DNA of 64,000 bases from Nostoc sp. XA010 (GTDB lineage: Bacteria > Cyanobacteriota > Cyanobacteriia > Cyanobacteriales > Nostocaceae): contig NZ_JAIVFX010000006.1 of NCBI RefSeq assembly GCF_020829625.1, positions 248,001 through 312,000 of the forward strand, given 5' to 3'. A program made the position numbers and the translations under genes. Below the pieces are notes generated by a model. The model made no database searches. It worked only from the letters and a program-made list of their open reading frames with translations, and was not told the origin of the DNA. Of this stretch, positions 19,126 through 27,690 are shown in pieces; within the stretch, counting starts at the first letter, position 1; each line of letters begins with the position of its first letter.

Positions 19126-19609
19126 CTGCTTGATGTCGTAACTCAATTCAAGTCGTGACTTTAATCACCTCTGATAGGCGATCGCCACTTTAACTATAGT
19201 GGGCGATCGCCTTCATTTTTAACCCTATAAAATCTATTTTTTAGCAACTATTCTATCTCTGTATCGTCTCACTCAATATTCATATTTTTTAAAATACTTA
19301 TTTAATAGCCTTAATCAGTAAGAGGCTGATTAAACTGTTACCTCTTGCTAGCTGACAGGTATTTTCTGATTTATACCAAATCTAGATGAGGCTGCATAGA
19401 ATAATTCCCTTGCCTAGTATGGAATTTCAAGTGTTTTATTCTGTGCATCTTCATAGAGAATTGATATTAGGCTAGCTGATTTTACTGTATGCCGTAAGTA
19501 ATAGTTTTTACAAAAAGCAGAGATAATAGGGAACCTAATACCTCAGTAAAGGTCTAATTAATTAACAGTAAAAAAAATAATTGTACTGGTGTCCTGGAGT
19601 TAAAAATTA
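19126..19609. other. 484-bp intergenic region, first part a copy of 16786-16950
   Basis: It begins with the duplicated 3' flank (GTCGTGACTTTAATCACC, hairpin, TATCGTCT, AAAATACTTATTTAAT). The remainder is AT-rich and presumably contains the promoter of the SLH gene. No open frame is seen. Confidence 0.6.
19176..19220 (+). terminator. HIP1-containing terminator hairpin, second copy
   Basis: The 11-bp arms 19176-19186 and 19202-19212 are perfectly paired and followed by TTCATTTTT. The surrounding ~160 bp match the flank after the 16065 gene. Confidence 0.75.
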
Positions 19610-20851
19610 ATGTTTACTTTAAATCGTTTGCAATCTGGAACAGCTGCACTCATGGCTTTAAGCGTCACAGTCGCTACTGTAGCGCCTTTCATTACAGCTT
19701 CGCCATCTTTTGCTCAAACCACTTTTTCTGATGTTTCATCTAACTATTGGGCAGCACAATTTATTCAACAATTGTCACAGCGAGGAGTAATTGCCGGATT
19801 TCCTGATGGTACTTTCCGCCCTGAAGACGCGGTGACACGCGCTCAATTTGCCGCTATGGTCAACAAAGCTTTCCAAAAAGCACAGCAACGGCAGGCAATC
19901 AATTTTGTTGATGTGCCGAGCAACTATTGGGCATCCAGTGCCATTGGGCAAGCCTACACTATAGGTTTCTTATCTGGTTATCCTGGAAATCGCTTTGAGC
20001 CTAATCAAGCTATTCCCCGCCAACAGGTTTTGGTTTCCCTCGCTAACGGTTTGGCATATACTCCTAGCGGCAATACCGAAAGCACTCTGCAATACTTCAA
20101 CGATGCTTCTAACATCGCTAGCTATGCCCGTAGCCCGATCGCAGCAGCAACCCAAAAGCAAATTGTGGTGAACTATCCTAATGTGAAATTCCTGAATCCA
20201 ACTGCAACCGCCACTCGCGCCCAGGTAGCAGCTTTTATTTACCAAGCGTTGGTTAGTTCTAATCAAGCCTCAGCAATTAACTCGCCTTATGTTGTGGCTG
20301 TCGGGTCTACTACCCCCACAGATGTATCAGTCACAATTCCTCAAGGGACTGCTATCCCTGTCAAGTATGACAAGGCAGAAAAAATTCTGGTTACAAAGGA
20401 TGAAACAGCACCTTTGACATTAACAGTATCCCAAAACGTGGTTACGCAGGACGGGTCTGTAGTGATTCCGGCTGGTAGTCAGGTTATTGGTCAACTCAAA
20501 CCTGCCACAGGTGGTTCTCAATTCGTTGCCCAGAAACTAGTTTTGACCAATGGTCAAGAGTATCAGCTTAACGCTACTTCAGGCGTGATTACCAAAACTG
20601 AAACCGTCAAGAAGGGTACTAGTATTGGTTCAATTATCAAAGATACTGTGTTGGGCGCAGGTGCAGCAACTGCGGTATCTGCTGTCACAGGCGATCGCGC
20701 CATTGCCACAGAAGAAGTCTTGGGTGGTGCTGGTATCGGTGCGTTGGTTGGTCTGTTCTTCGGTAAAAATAGTGTTGACTTAATCGCCATTGACCCAGAT
20801 ACCGATTTACAAATGACCATCAATCAAAATTTACTAGTCTCGCTCAAATAG
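19610..20851 (+). CDS. S-layer homology (SLH) domain protein with VirB10-like C-terminus
   Basis: This 413-residue exported protein has a signal peptide ending near SPSFAQ (residue ~36). Three SLH units follow at about residues 38-225: FSDVSSNYWAAQFIQQLSQ, FVDVPSNYWASSAIGQAY and a more diverged third. The C-terminal ~180 residues share the IPxGT...VVIPAGSQVIGQL domain of the 16065 protein, including FVAQKLVLTNGQ and GAGAATAVSAVTGDR. SLH units anchor to cell-wall-linked polymers. The gene is a chimera of parts found in its two upstream neighbours. It is convergent with the histidine kinase gene. Confidence 0.85.
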   Translation: MFTLNRLQSGTAALMALSVTVATVAPFITASPSFAQTTFSDVSSNYWAAQFIQQLSQRGVIAGFPDGTFRPEDAVTRAQFAAMVNKAFQKAQQRQAINFVDVPSNYWASSAIGQAYTIGFLSGYPGNRFEPNQAIPRQQVLVSLANGLAYTPSGNTESTLQYFNDASNIASYARSPIAAATQKQIVVNYPNVKFLNPTATATRAQVAAFIYQALVSSNQASAINSPYVVAVGSTTPTDVSVTIPQGTAIPVKYDKAEKILVTKDETAPLTLTVSQNVVTQDGSVVIPAGSQVIGQLKPATGGSQFVAQKLVLTNGQEYQLNATSGVITKTETVKKGTSIGSIIKDTVLGAGAATAVSAVTGDRAIATEEVLGGAGIGALVGLFFGKNSVDLIAIDPDTDLQMTINQNLLVSLK

Positions 20852-20900
20852 TTAAGAGTAACTTGTCTTTTGTTAATGACAAACGACCAATGACTAATGA

Positions 20901-22253
20901 CTAATTCTCAACTTCCGGTAACCAAATAATAAACGTAGTTCCCGGTGCATCGGTTGAAGTTATCTTAGAGTTGATTGCAGGGCTGAAAACCTCGATTTCG
21001 CCCTGCATTTGTTCTATTAATTGTTTTGCGATCGCTAACCCCAAACCAGTACCGGGGATTTCTGTTTGCGCTTGTACACCCCGATAATGCCGTTCTCCAA
21101 GATGTTCTAAATCCTGGGGCGGAATGCCAGGCCCGTTGTCACTAATGACAATTCCCTGAAGATTAGCCTTTTCTTGCCCCGCCTGAATCAAAATTTTGCC
21201 ACCAGTGGGAGTATATTTCAAAGCATTATCAATAATGTTAGTTAACACCTCTTGTAATGCTTTGACATTGGCACGTACTAGGGGTGAATTTTGTTGAATT
21301 TCAGTTATTAGTTTTAGTTTTCGCTCTTGGGCGATCGCTTTGGCTGATATTAATAATGGTTCTAATATATCTGCTAACGAGCAGTCAACTGCTTTATCTC
21401 CCGTTCCCGGCAATAATAGCGGCGGTTTAGCGTCTTTTTGGATAGTTGCTTCTACAAATACTTCTTCAGGGAGATGTAGTGGTGCTAAATCTGCCTCTGT
21501 TAAATCAATTACTTGATCAAATTGTTGCAGCAATTCTTGGAGGCGATCGCTTTCCCGCACAATACTATTTGCTACATTTCGGTTGGTATCTGCTGGTCGC
21601 AACCTTTTCAATAGCAGTTTACCAAAAGTCCGCAATGCTGTTAATGGGTTACGAAACTGATGCAACAGGTTATCTAGCAAATCTCGCTGTTTTTCTTGGA
21701 GAACTTGCTGCTCATGCAATTGCTGCTCAAACCATGCTCGTCGTTGATCTAAAATACAAGCGATCGCTAATGTTTGGGCTATCCGTTGAATCTGACTTTC
21801 CTCCTGTTCATTCCATGCCCGGTCTTTTCTACCTGTTACCAGTAACCCCATCATCACACCCTCATAAACTAGAGGTAAAACGATTTGGTTACCACTAAAT
21901 AGGTATTCCTCTTTTAGATGGGGTTGAGACGCACCTGGTATTTCAGGCTCCGGTGACGAGGTTGGAGATTCTGATCCTGCTGTCAATAACCTTCTCTGTT
22001 GATTGGGTAATATAAACACATTTCCAACTTGAAGCTGCTTGTGTCCTGTAGCTTCAGCAGCCTCTTCCCCTGGCGGTAATAATGCTGTTTCCGGGTAAAT
22101 TACCACAGGAATCAGTTTGGCCTCATCTGAGGGAGTCTCTACCAATTCTTGTGTCAGGTACACAATACTTAAAGTTGCTCCCAGCCCTTGGGTTAGCAGC
22201 GCTATTTGCTCTCGACATAGAGCAAGAAAATCGGAACTGGCAGACATTAACAT
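20901..22253 (-). CDS. GAF-type sensor histidine kinase
   Basis: A 450-residue soluble kinase. Residues ~1-175 form a GAF-like sensor domain. A coiled coil (QQLHEQQVLQEKQ) leads to the phosphoacceptor helix LLHQFRNPLTALRTF (His198). The ATP-binding domain is intact, with NIIDNALKYTP (N-box), SDNGPGIPP (G1) and GTGLGLAIAKQL (G2). The signal and the partner regulator are unknown; no response regulator is adjacent. Either of two Met codons (22253 or 22247) may start translation. Confidence 0.9.
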   Translation of the reverse strand: MLMSASSDFLALCREQIALLTQGLGATLSIVYLTQELVETPSDEAKLIPVVIYPETALLPPGEEAAEATGHKQLQVGNVFILPNQQRRLLTAGSESPTSSPEPEIPGASQPHLKEEYLFSGNQIVLPLVYEGVMMGLLVTGRKDRAWNEQEESQIQRIAQTLAIACILDQRRAWFEQQLHEQQVLQEKQRDLLDNLLHQFRNPLTALRTFGKLLLKRLRPADTNRNVANSIVRESDRLQELLQQFDQVIDLTEADLAPLHLPEEVFVEATIQKDAKPPLLLPGTGDKAVDCSLADILEPLLISAKAIAQERKLKLITEIQQNSPLVRANVKALQEVLTNIIDNALKYTPTGGKILIQAGQEKANLQGIVISDNGPGIPPQDLEHLGERHYRGVQAQTEIPGTGLGLAIAKQLIEQMQGEIEVFSPAINSKITSTDAPGTTFIIWLPEVEN

Positions 22254-22522
22254 TTTTTAGCTTTTGCTCAATATTACAGATTTTGAGGCATGATTAAGAG
22301 AAGATACTTAGTTTTTACCTTACCAATTTAATAAAGCTTAACTAAAATCTTTCTAGTGATGGTTTGTACCAAGGGATTATATCCTTAGGTGGTTTTGTTT
22401 TCTTTATCTCCAAAGATATTAATTTTCTTAAATTAAAAGGTTAAAAACTATTGATATTTTGAACTAGAACCTATATAATTACGACTGATTTTGTAGCTAT
22501 CACTACAATCTATAGCTTGAAA

Positions 22523-22529
22523 GAGGAGG
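22523..22529 (+). promoter_or_regulatory. Strong ribosome site fixing a TTG start
   Basis: GAGGAGG lies 8 nt before TTG 22538. The in-frame TTG at 22517 lies upstream of this site and is therefore unlikely to be used. Confidence 0.8.
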
Positions 22530-22537
22530 ACAATAGA

Positions 22538-22855
22538 TTGGCAAGGAGACGCAAAAGGAAAAGTCGTCGTCGTCAGGAAGGACGGCGGATTTTGGAACAT
22601 GTGCCTCAATATAGCATTGAAAGTGGCGAAGAAAAACCTGTGACAGCAGCGAGAAGATTCATTCAAGCTGAAGGTATTTTGCCACCCGCCTTGTTACTCG
22701 TAAAGCGCAATGAACACACCACAGACCGCTATTTCTGGGCAGAAAAGGGACTCTTTGGTGCTCAATACGTAGAGGAAAATCATTTCTTGTTTCCTAGCTT
22801 GAGGGTGTTAGAACCTTCGCCAGGTCAAGAACCTCTTGCTTTAGCTAGTCGGTGA
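22538..22855 (+). CDS. DUF3155 family protein
   Basis: A 105-residue protein restricted, as far as I know, to cyanobacteria. It starts with a very basic stretch (ARRRKRKSRRRQEGRR) and continues with HVPQYSIESGEEKPVTAA, FIQAEGILPPALLLVKR and RYFWAEKGLFGAQY, which I recognise as DUF3155. The function is unknown; the basic start could bind nucleic acid. The rare TTG start is supported by a strong ribosome site and by the conserved N-terminus. Confidence 0.85.
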   Translation: MARRRKRKSRRRQEGRRILEHVPQYSIESGEEKPVTAARRFIQAEGILPPALLLVKRNEHTTDRYFWAEKGLFGAQYVEENHFLFPSLRVLEPSPGQEPLALASR

Positions 22856-23305
22856 ACCATAAACAGTCATCTTAGGCATTGAATATGGCTCCTAACTATC
22901 ATTAACTGGCAAAATTGCTAAGTTTATGCAAAATTTAATTTTTTTTTAGTTTGGAGCTGATTTGCTTTTTAAGGCTAGTCCAGGTAGTTGGAAAATCAAC
23001 TTATGTCAAACCACGCTAGATTGCATGGATTGATACTATGTTGAAGATGCCGAAGGGAGTGGGTATAGAGCCAAGCGCCTCCAAAAGCGCTAGTGAAGTT
23101 GCGTTTTATGCCGTAAATTGTTAAACCTTGCTCTGTCAACAAATTTAAGTTAATGAATTTAAATTTTTCCCCACTACTTTTGTCGTGGGGAAAATTGACA
23201 AAGCAGAAGTCTTAATTTGCTCCTTCCTACTTTCCAGTGCCTAAAGAGTAGGTCAGATAAGAAGTCTGCATATCATAGTTAAGAGATGGTTATAAAAACC
23301 AACAA
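22856..23305. other. 450-bp intergenic region with one perfect hairpin
   Basis: No open frame of note. It contains a run of T (about 22940-22948), a region with several short complementary motifs (GAGCCAAGCGCC, AAAAGCGCTAGTG), and a perfect 10-bp hairpin at 23165-23194. A small RNA is possible but I cannot name one. Confidence 0.5.
23165..23194. other. Perfect 10-bp inverted repeat
   Basis: The arms 23165-23174 and 23185-23194 (TTTTCCCCAC with GTGGGGAAAA) enclose a 10-nt loop. It is not followed by a T-run on either strand. Confidence 0.6.
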
Positions 23306-23836
23306 TTATTCAGCAGCCTTGAGTTGTAGAATCCTCTGTAACTCGCCCAGTTCATCTCGATGGGCGACTACAGTGATTTTACTTGAGGAGGTTTGTTCGC
23401 TCTGAGTTGTTTCTACTTTGAGCGACACTTTCTCAAGTCTTCCAGATTTTTTCCAATAAAATAGACCGCTCAAAGGCGACAGCAGTACCATAGGCAAAAC
23501 AAAGGTACTGAGGTTAGGAAAAAGCAGGTACACGACTAGTGATAGACAAACAATACCAGTCGCTGCCAGCAGAGTTAAAAATATAGCTAAGAACCAACTG
23601 GGACGAACATTACCTTCAAAAGTCACTTTGTTTTGTTCTCGGTCTACCTCTGCTACTCGGTAAGACCGCGAGCGAAAATACTCTTTTAATTGAGACATTA
23701 AAGCAGCTTCGTCTTGCTCAGATACTAGTTGTGCTGTTTCTATGCGGTCTTTAGTCGAGGCACGAATAAAGAAAAACAGCCCAACTGATAACAACAAGGT
23801 TAGCAGGAACGTAGATGGCAAAATAGCACTATCCAT
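23306..23836 (-). CDS. CCB1-like cytochrome b6f cofactor-assembly membrane protein
   Basis: A 176-residue protein with an N-terminal membrane helix (TFLLTLLLSVGLFFFIRA) and two further helices at about 82-125, separated by a soluble loop. The N-terminus with FFIRASTKDRIE recalls the CCB1 family (cofactor assembly of complex C). In chloroplasts that family attaches haem c' (ci) to cytochrome b6. The assignment is from memory of the family and is moderately secure. It lies 52 bp after a padR-like gene on the same strand. Confidence 0.6.
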   Translation of the reverse strand: MDSAILPSTFLLTLLLSVGLFFFIRASTKDRIETAQLVSEQDEAALMSQLKEYFRSRSYRVAEVDREQNKVTFEGNVRPSWFLAIFLTLLAATGIVCLSLVVYLLFPNLSTFVLPMVLLSPLSGLFYWKKSGRLEKVSLKVETTQSEQTSSSKITVVAHRDELGELQRILQLKAAE

Positions 23837-23888
23837 AACTAATTGTTATTGTTTGACTGGAGGAGACTTATTCATTATCAATTATTCG

Positions 23889-24236
23889 TTACTTTGTCCT
23901 CCTATTGATGTAGTCAAGCCATTGAAAAGCTAAATCCTGCGCTTGAACTTGCCATTCTGGAGAAACTTGATACATTCGCCTGGGGCGTCCTCGTCCTTCG
24001 AGTTTCTTCCAATATCCAGTGATTGCCCTTTCATCTTCCAGAAACTTGATTGCACTATAAAGTACGGTATCCGAAAGTCTATAGGTTGGATATTCAGTTT
24101 CTAATTGCTCAATCAACTCGGTTCCGTAAGATTCACCTTGTAATAAAACAGACAGTATGTAACAAACTGCTACTTCCTGACAAAGGTAAGTTGGCGGAGG
24201 ATTCTCAAAGAATTGATATATATCCTCAAGTTTCAT
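23889..24236 (-). CDS. PadR family transcriptional regulator
   Basis: A 115-residue winged-helix protein. The PadR signature YGTELIEQLE, LSDTVLYSAIKFLED and the basic wing LEGRGRPRRMYQ are all visible. PadR proteins are mostly repressors that respond to phenolics, drugs or metabolites; the ligand here is unknown. The frame is open to 24419, but MKLEDIYQFF at 24236 is the natural start. It may control itself and the downstream CCB1-like gene. Confidence 0.85.
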   Translation of the reverse strand: MKLEDIYQFFENPPPTYLCQEVAVCYILSVLLQGESYGTELIEQLETEYPTYRLSDTVLYSAIKFLEDERAITGYWKKLEGRGRPRRMYQVSPEWQVQAQDLAFQWLDYINRRTK

Positions 24237-25027
24237 GGTTAGTGAATGGCTAAAAAATGTCTTAGGGTAGGGTCTACAATCCTTGTAGCCAGTATATAGT
24301 GCTACTTCTAAGTGAGTAATATATATAAAGCTACTTAGACTAGATATCCATTGCGTAAATACGAAATAATTACCCACGCCTGTGAAGTTGTGGGACGAGT
24401 TTGCGAGTTTTAGGGGCACAAAATAGTGTATCCCTACTCAAGCTCGATACGGGTGGTGAGGAGCGAACAGACAGTGGCAAAGTCACTGTCTTGGTGTTAA
24501 GTAATGCCGAGCTAGTTAGAACTGCTGAAGCAATAAAATGCCATCGAAGAAATTTTACAGGTAAAATGCTATTTTGTCTGTAAAAGTTCATAAACACTTT
24601 GTTTTCCAGTGATTTTCCAATGGAATTCCAAAAGTTTACGCTGAGGGATATGTCTGGGTTAAAGCTGCTACCGCAGTGGAAACACTTAAGCAGTAACCAT
24701 CACTGATTTTCTGAACAAGATAATCTTTTGTCTTTTATGGCAAGTGTGATAGTAAATTTATCAAAGAAGACCTCAAGGCGGGGGAAAGAAGACCTGATTT
24801 TCACGTTATATGGAAAAACCTAACCCCCAACTCGTCGCGGGAAGGGGGAAAAATTCAAAGTCTTTCTCCTTCAAGGAGAGAGATTTAGAAGTGAGGTTTT
24901 CCAGATACGGTGAAAAGTCAGAAAAAAGACGGCGAAACGTGGGGAGGAGGGGAAATAACTCTCTGTGTCTCCGTGTCCCCTTGTCCTCGCGTCCCTTAAT
25001 CAAGCGCCCAGCATATTGGTTCAGTCT
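24237..25027. other. 790-bp intergenic region with repeat debris
   Basis: At 24395-24583 there is an open frame without a convincing start or homologue; it includes an inverted GACAGTG/CACTGTC pair near 24470-24492. At 24806-24905 lies a hairpin-forming element bounded by GGAAAAACCT and AGGTTTTCC, of a kind common in Nostoc spacers. No RNA gene was recognised. Confidence 0.5.
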
Positions 25028-25606
25028 ATGTCACAAACTCCCGATGCTCCATCATCTTCCTTAACTCTGCGGGCAATTGCCCAAACTTTTCGCCTTACAG
25101 GTTGGATTAGCTTCTGGATTCAGCTAGTACTAGGCGTTGTTTCTAGCATAATTGTGCTGCTGTTCGCCATCTTTAATCAAAGAACCGGCAGTTCTAGTAA
25201 TAATCCTGGGACTGGCTTTGGTGTATTTTTAGCAATTTGTGGATTGGTTATTTTGGGCGGAGGTATTTATTTAGCTTACCGTTACACTAGAATTGGCAAG
25301 CAATTGGAATCCTCCAATCCCAGCAACCGACCTCGGAAAAGCGAGACTGTGCAAGTATTACGCTTAGGGCTGTGGGTGAATTTAGGGGGAACGCTGGTAA
25401 CTCTTTTGGGAGCGCAAGCGATCGTTGGTACACTGGTAGCAAGATCCATTTCTCCCCAAGCTATAACTACCCAATTTTTTGACCCCACCCGGATTATAAG
25501 CGGTCTAGATATGCTTGTGGTACAGGCAAACACTAATACTGTCTCAGCACATTTTGCAGGAGTTATTGCGTCACTTTGGCTACTTAATCGCATTAACCGA
25601 CCCTAA
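25028..25606 (+). CDS. DUF3611 family membrane protein (Tic21-like)
   Basis: A 192-residue protein with four hydrophobic helices. They start at WISFWIQLVLGVVSS, FGVFLAICGLVILGG, LGLWVNLGGTLVTLLG and HFAGVIASLWLLNRI. Features such as IGKQL after helix 2, RLGLWVNLGG and the FxxPTRIISGLDM-like loop match DUF3611, the cyanobacterial relatives of chloroplast Tic21/PIC1. Those have been linked to protein import or iron transport; a function here is not shown. The start is MSQTPD at 25028; the longer frame from 24965 crosses repeat debris. Confidence 0.82.
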   Translation: MSQTPDAPSSSLTLRAIAQTFRLTGWISFWIQLVLGVVSSIIVLLFAIFNQRTGSSSNNPGTGFGVFLAICGLVILGGGIYLAYRYTRIGKQLESSNPSNRPRKSETVQVLRLGLWVNLGGTLVTLLGAQAIVGTLVARSISPQAITTQFFDPTRIISGLDMLVVQANTNTVSAHFAGVIASLWLLNRINRP

Positions 25607-25994
25607 TATGAGTGCTGAGTTTTCAGGAGTCAAACGAAATTAATCATACTTTTTTGGTTGCCTTCACCTGGACAAAATAGAGATCGTAAGGAACCACCGA
25701 ATATTACTCAAAGGACGTTTGCAGCCACTGATAACAATAATAGTAATGGTCAGAGTCTTGCTCAGGTTTCTGAAACGACAGTAACTCCAAATACGAGTTC
25801 ATGATTGTTTTAATGCATTATATGGTTTCTTAGCCCTGGCAGTGATGCTAGAAAATCTCGATCAGAGATTGAAACTGATTTTTCTAATAAACTTTGTTTT
25901 TCCAGTTACAGCAAAGCAAAATTACTATATGCTAAATGCTTATATGTTAACTGGATTGACAGGAAGATTTTAGACTAAAAACTGAGAAAAATCT
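25607..25994. other. 388-bp spacer with a start-less open frame
   Basis: A frame from about 25622 to the TGA near 25803 reads like protein (GQNRDRKEPPNITQRTF, then an Asn/Ser/Thr-rich tail) but has no ATG or ribosome site. It may be the end of a lost gene. The rest is AT-rich and leads to serS. Confidence 0.4.
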
Positions 25995-27467
25995 GTGCTG
26001 GATATTAAGCAAATACGGGAAAATCCGCAATTAGTTCAAGAACGATTGAATAGTCGTAGTGGTAAATATGACATTGAACCGATATTACTGTTAGATCGGC
26101 AACAACGGGAACTTGAGGGGACACGCAGTCAACTTCAAGCTCGTAGCAACGAAATTGGTAAAATTGTCGGGCAAAAGATTAAATCTGGGATAAATCCTCA
26201 AGACCCAGAAATTCAGGCTTTGCGGGATGAAGGTAACTCTGTCAAAGCTACGTTGAGCGAACTGGAACCCCAGGAAAAAAACCTCAAAGCTGAAATTGCC
26301 CAACTTGTGTTGGCACTTCCCAACTTACCAAGCGACTCTACACCCCTTGGTAAAAATGAGGAAGATAACGTAGAAGTGCGGCGTTGGGGTGATGAGTACA
26401 TTCCCCAAAATCCGAATATTCTCCCTCACTGGGAAATTGGCGAAAAGCTAGGCATTCTCAATGTTGAACGGGCTGTAAAAGTTGCCCAAAGTCGCTTTGT
26501 GACATTGATAGGCGCTGGTGCGGCATTGGAGAGAGCATTAATTCAATTTATGCTGTCTCTCCATACTCAAGCTGGTTATGTGGAAGTCAGTCCGCCTCTG
26601 TTAGTGAATACCGAGTCTTTGACAGCGACCGGTCAGTTACCCAAGTTTGCGGAAGAAAGCTTTAAATGCGCTGATGATGACTTGTGGCTGATTCCTACGG
26701 CGGAGGTTCCAGTTACAAATCTCTACCGGGGTGAAATTCTCGCTGCTGAAAACTTGCCTATCTACCACTGTGCTTTTACTCCCTGTTTTCGCCGCGAAGC
26801 TGGTAGCTATGGGCGCGATATGCGGGGATTAATTCGCCTGCATCAGTTCAATAAGGTGGAAATGGTGAAATTTGTCGAACCCAGTACATCTTTTGATGAA
26901 CTGGAGAAATTGGTAGGGAATGCAGAAGCAATCTTACAGGCGTTGAAGTTGCCTTACCGAGTAGTAAATTTAAGTACTGGAGATTTGGGATTTGCCTCTA
27001 CCAAAACTTATGATTTAGAGGTTTGGTTGCCCTCTTCTGGCAAATACCGCGAAATTTCTAGCTGTTCCAATACTATAGATTTTCAGGCGCGACGGGCTGA
27101 TATTCGCTTCAAAGAGGCGGGGAAGAAAGGCACTCAGTTTGTACATACCCTCAATGGTTCGGGTTTGGCTGTGGGACGGACTATGGCAGCAATTTTGGAG
27201 AATTATCAAGAACCGGATGGGACAGTGAGGATACCAGAAGTCCTGCAACCTTATTTTGAACAGGGAGAAACGTTAGGTTTTCCATCGCTGCAAAATTTAC
27301 AAAGAGTTCAAAAGTTACCAATTGTACCCCAACTTTTGCAACCAGTCTTACCAGAACGTATTTCAAAGCCAACAATACAATTCCAATACCGTTATATTGT
27401 TGATTTGCTGTTTTGGCTCCCAATCGCCTCTTATGTTGTGTGGGTAATACTATCATTGTTGTTTTAG
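25995..27467 (+). CDS. serS: Seryl-tRNA synthetase with C-terminal membrane segment
   Basis: SerRS charges tRNA-Ser (and tRNA-Sec) with serine. The protein has the N-terminal coiled-coil arm (residues ~30-110) starting [13 protein letters not shown], motif 2 [15 protein letters not shown] and motif 3 [17 protein letters not shown] 25995 gives the standard MLDIKQIR start. The usual length is about 425 residues; here there are 490. The last ~65 residues form a basic/Gln-rich linker and a 24-residue hydrophobic segment beginning [15 protein letters not shown], which would anchor the enzyme to a membrane. It differs from the two-helix CAAD domain known in some other cyanobacterial synthetases. 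Confidence 0.95.
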   Translation: MLDIKQIRENPQLVQERLNSRSGKYDIEPILLLDRQQRELEGTRSQLQARSNEIGKIVGQKIKSGINPQDPEIQALRDEGNSVKATLSELEPQEKNLKAEIAQLVLALPNLPSDSTPLGKNEEDNVEVRRWGDEYIPQNPNILPHWEIGEKLGILNVERAVKVAQSRFVTLIGAGAALERALIQFMLSLHTQAGYVEVSPPLLVNTESLTATGQLPKFAEESFKCADDDLWLIPTAEVPVTNLYRGEILAAENLPIYHCAFTPCFRREAGSYGRDMRGLIRLHQFNKVEMVKFVEPSTSFDELEKLVGNAEAILQALKLPYRVVNLSTGDLGFASTKTYDLEVWLPSSGKYREISSCSNTIDFQARRADIRFKEAGKKGTQFVHTLNGSGLAVGRTMAAILENYQEPDGTVRIPEVLQPYFEQGETLGFPSLQNLQRVQKLPIVPQLLQPVLPERISKPTIQFQYRYIVDLLFWLPIASYVVWVILSLLF

Positions 27468-27519
27468 CAGAAAAACCATCTGACCAAAATTTACATTTGG
27501 AGTATGTAGACAAAATGGT

Positions 27520-27650
27520 GCATTAGCGACAGCGTAACGCACCCTACCAGCTTTAGATGTTAGAACCTGATGAAGAAAAATCGAACTATGACTAATGACC
27601 AATGACCAATGACTAATACCCAATACCCAATACCCAATGCCCAATTAGAA
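27520..27650. repeat. Spacer repeats between serS and rseP
   Basis: A GCGACAGCGTAACGCACC motif of a kind widespread in Nostoc spacers, followed by heptanucleotide units CTAATGAC/CCAATGA and CCCAATA. Confidence 0.7.
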
Positions 27651-27690
27651 TGGAGATAACTATAGCTTAATATTTTCACTAATTTGCTCT

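Noticed and set aside
16065..20851. Conjugation (VirB10/TrbI) system
   Set aside because: Only a distant beta-domain resemblance; no other type IV secretion genes in the window.
22517..22537. DUF3155 gene starting at TTG 22517
   Set aside because: The strong GAGGAGG site lies downstream of it and fits TTG 22538.
24810..25064. Protein-coding gene upstream of the DUF3611 gene
   Set aside because: Translation crosses a spacer hairpin repeat; basic low-complexity composition and no start support.
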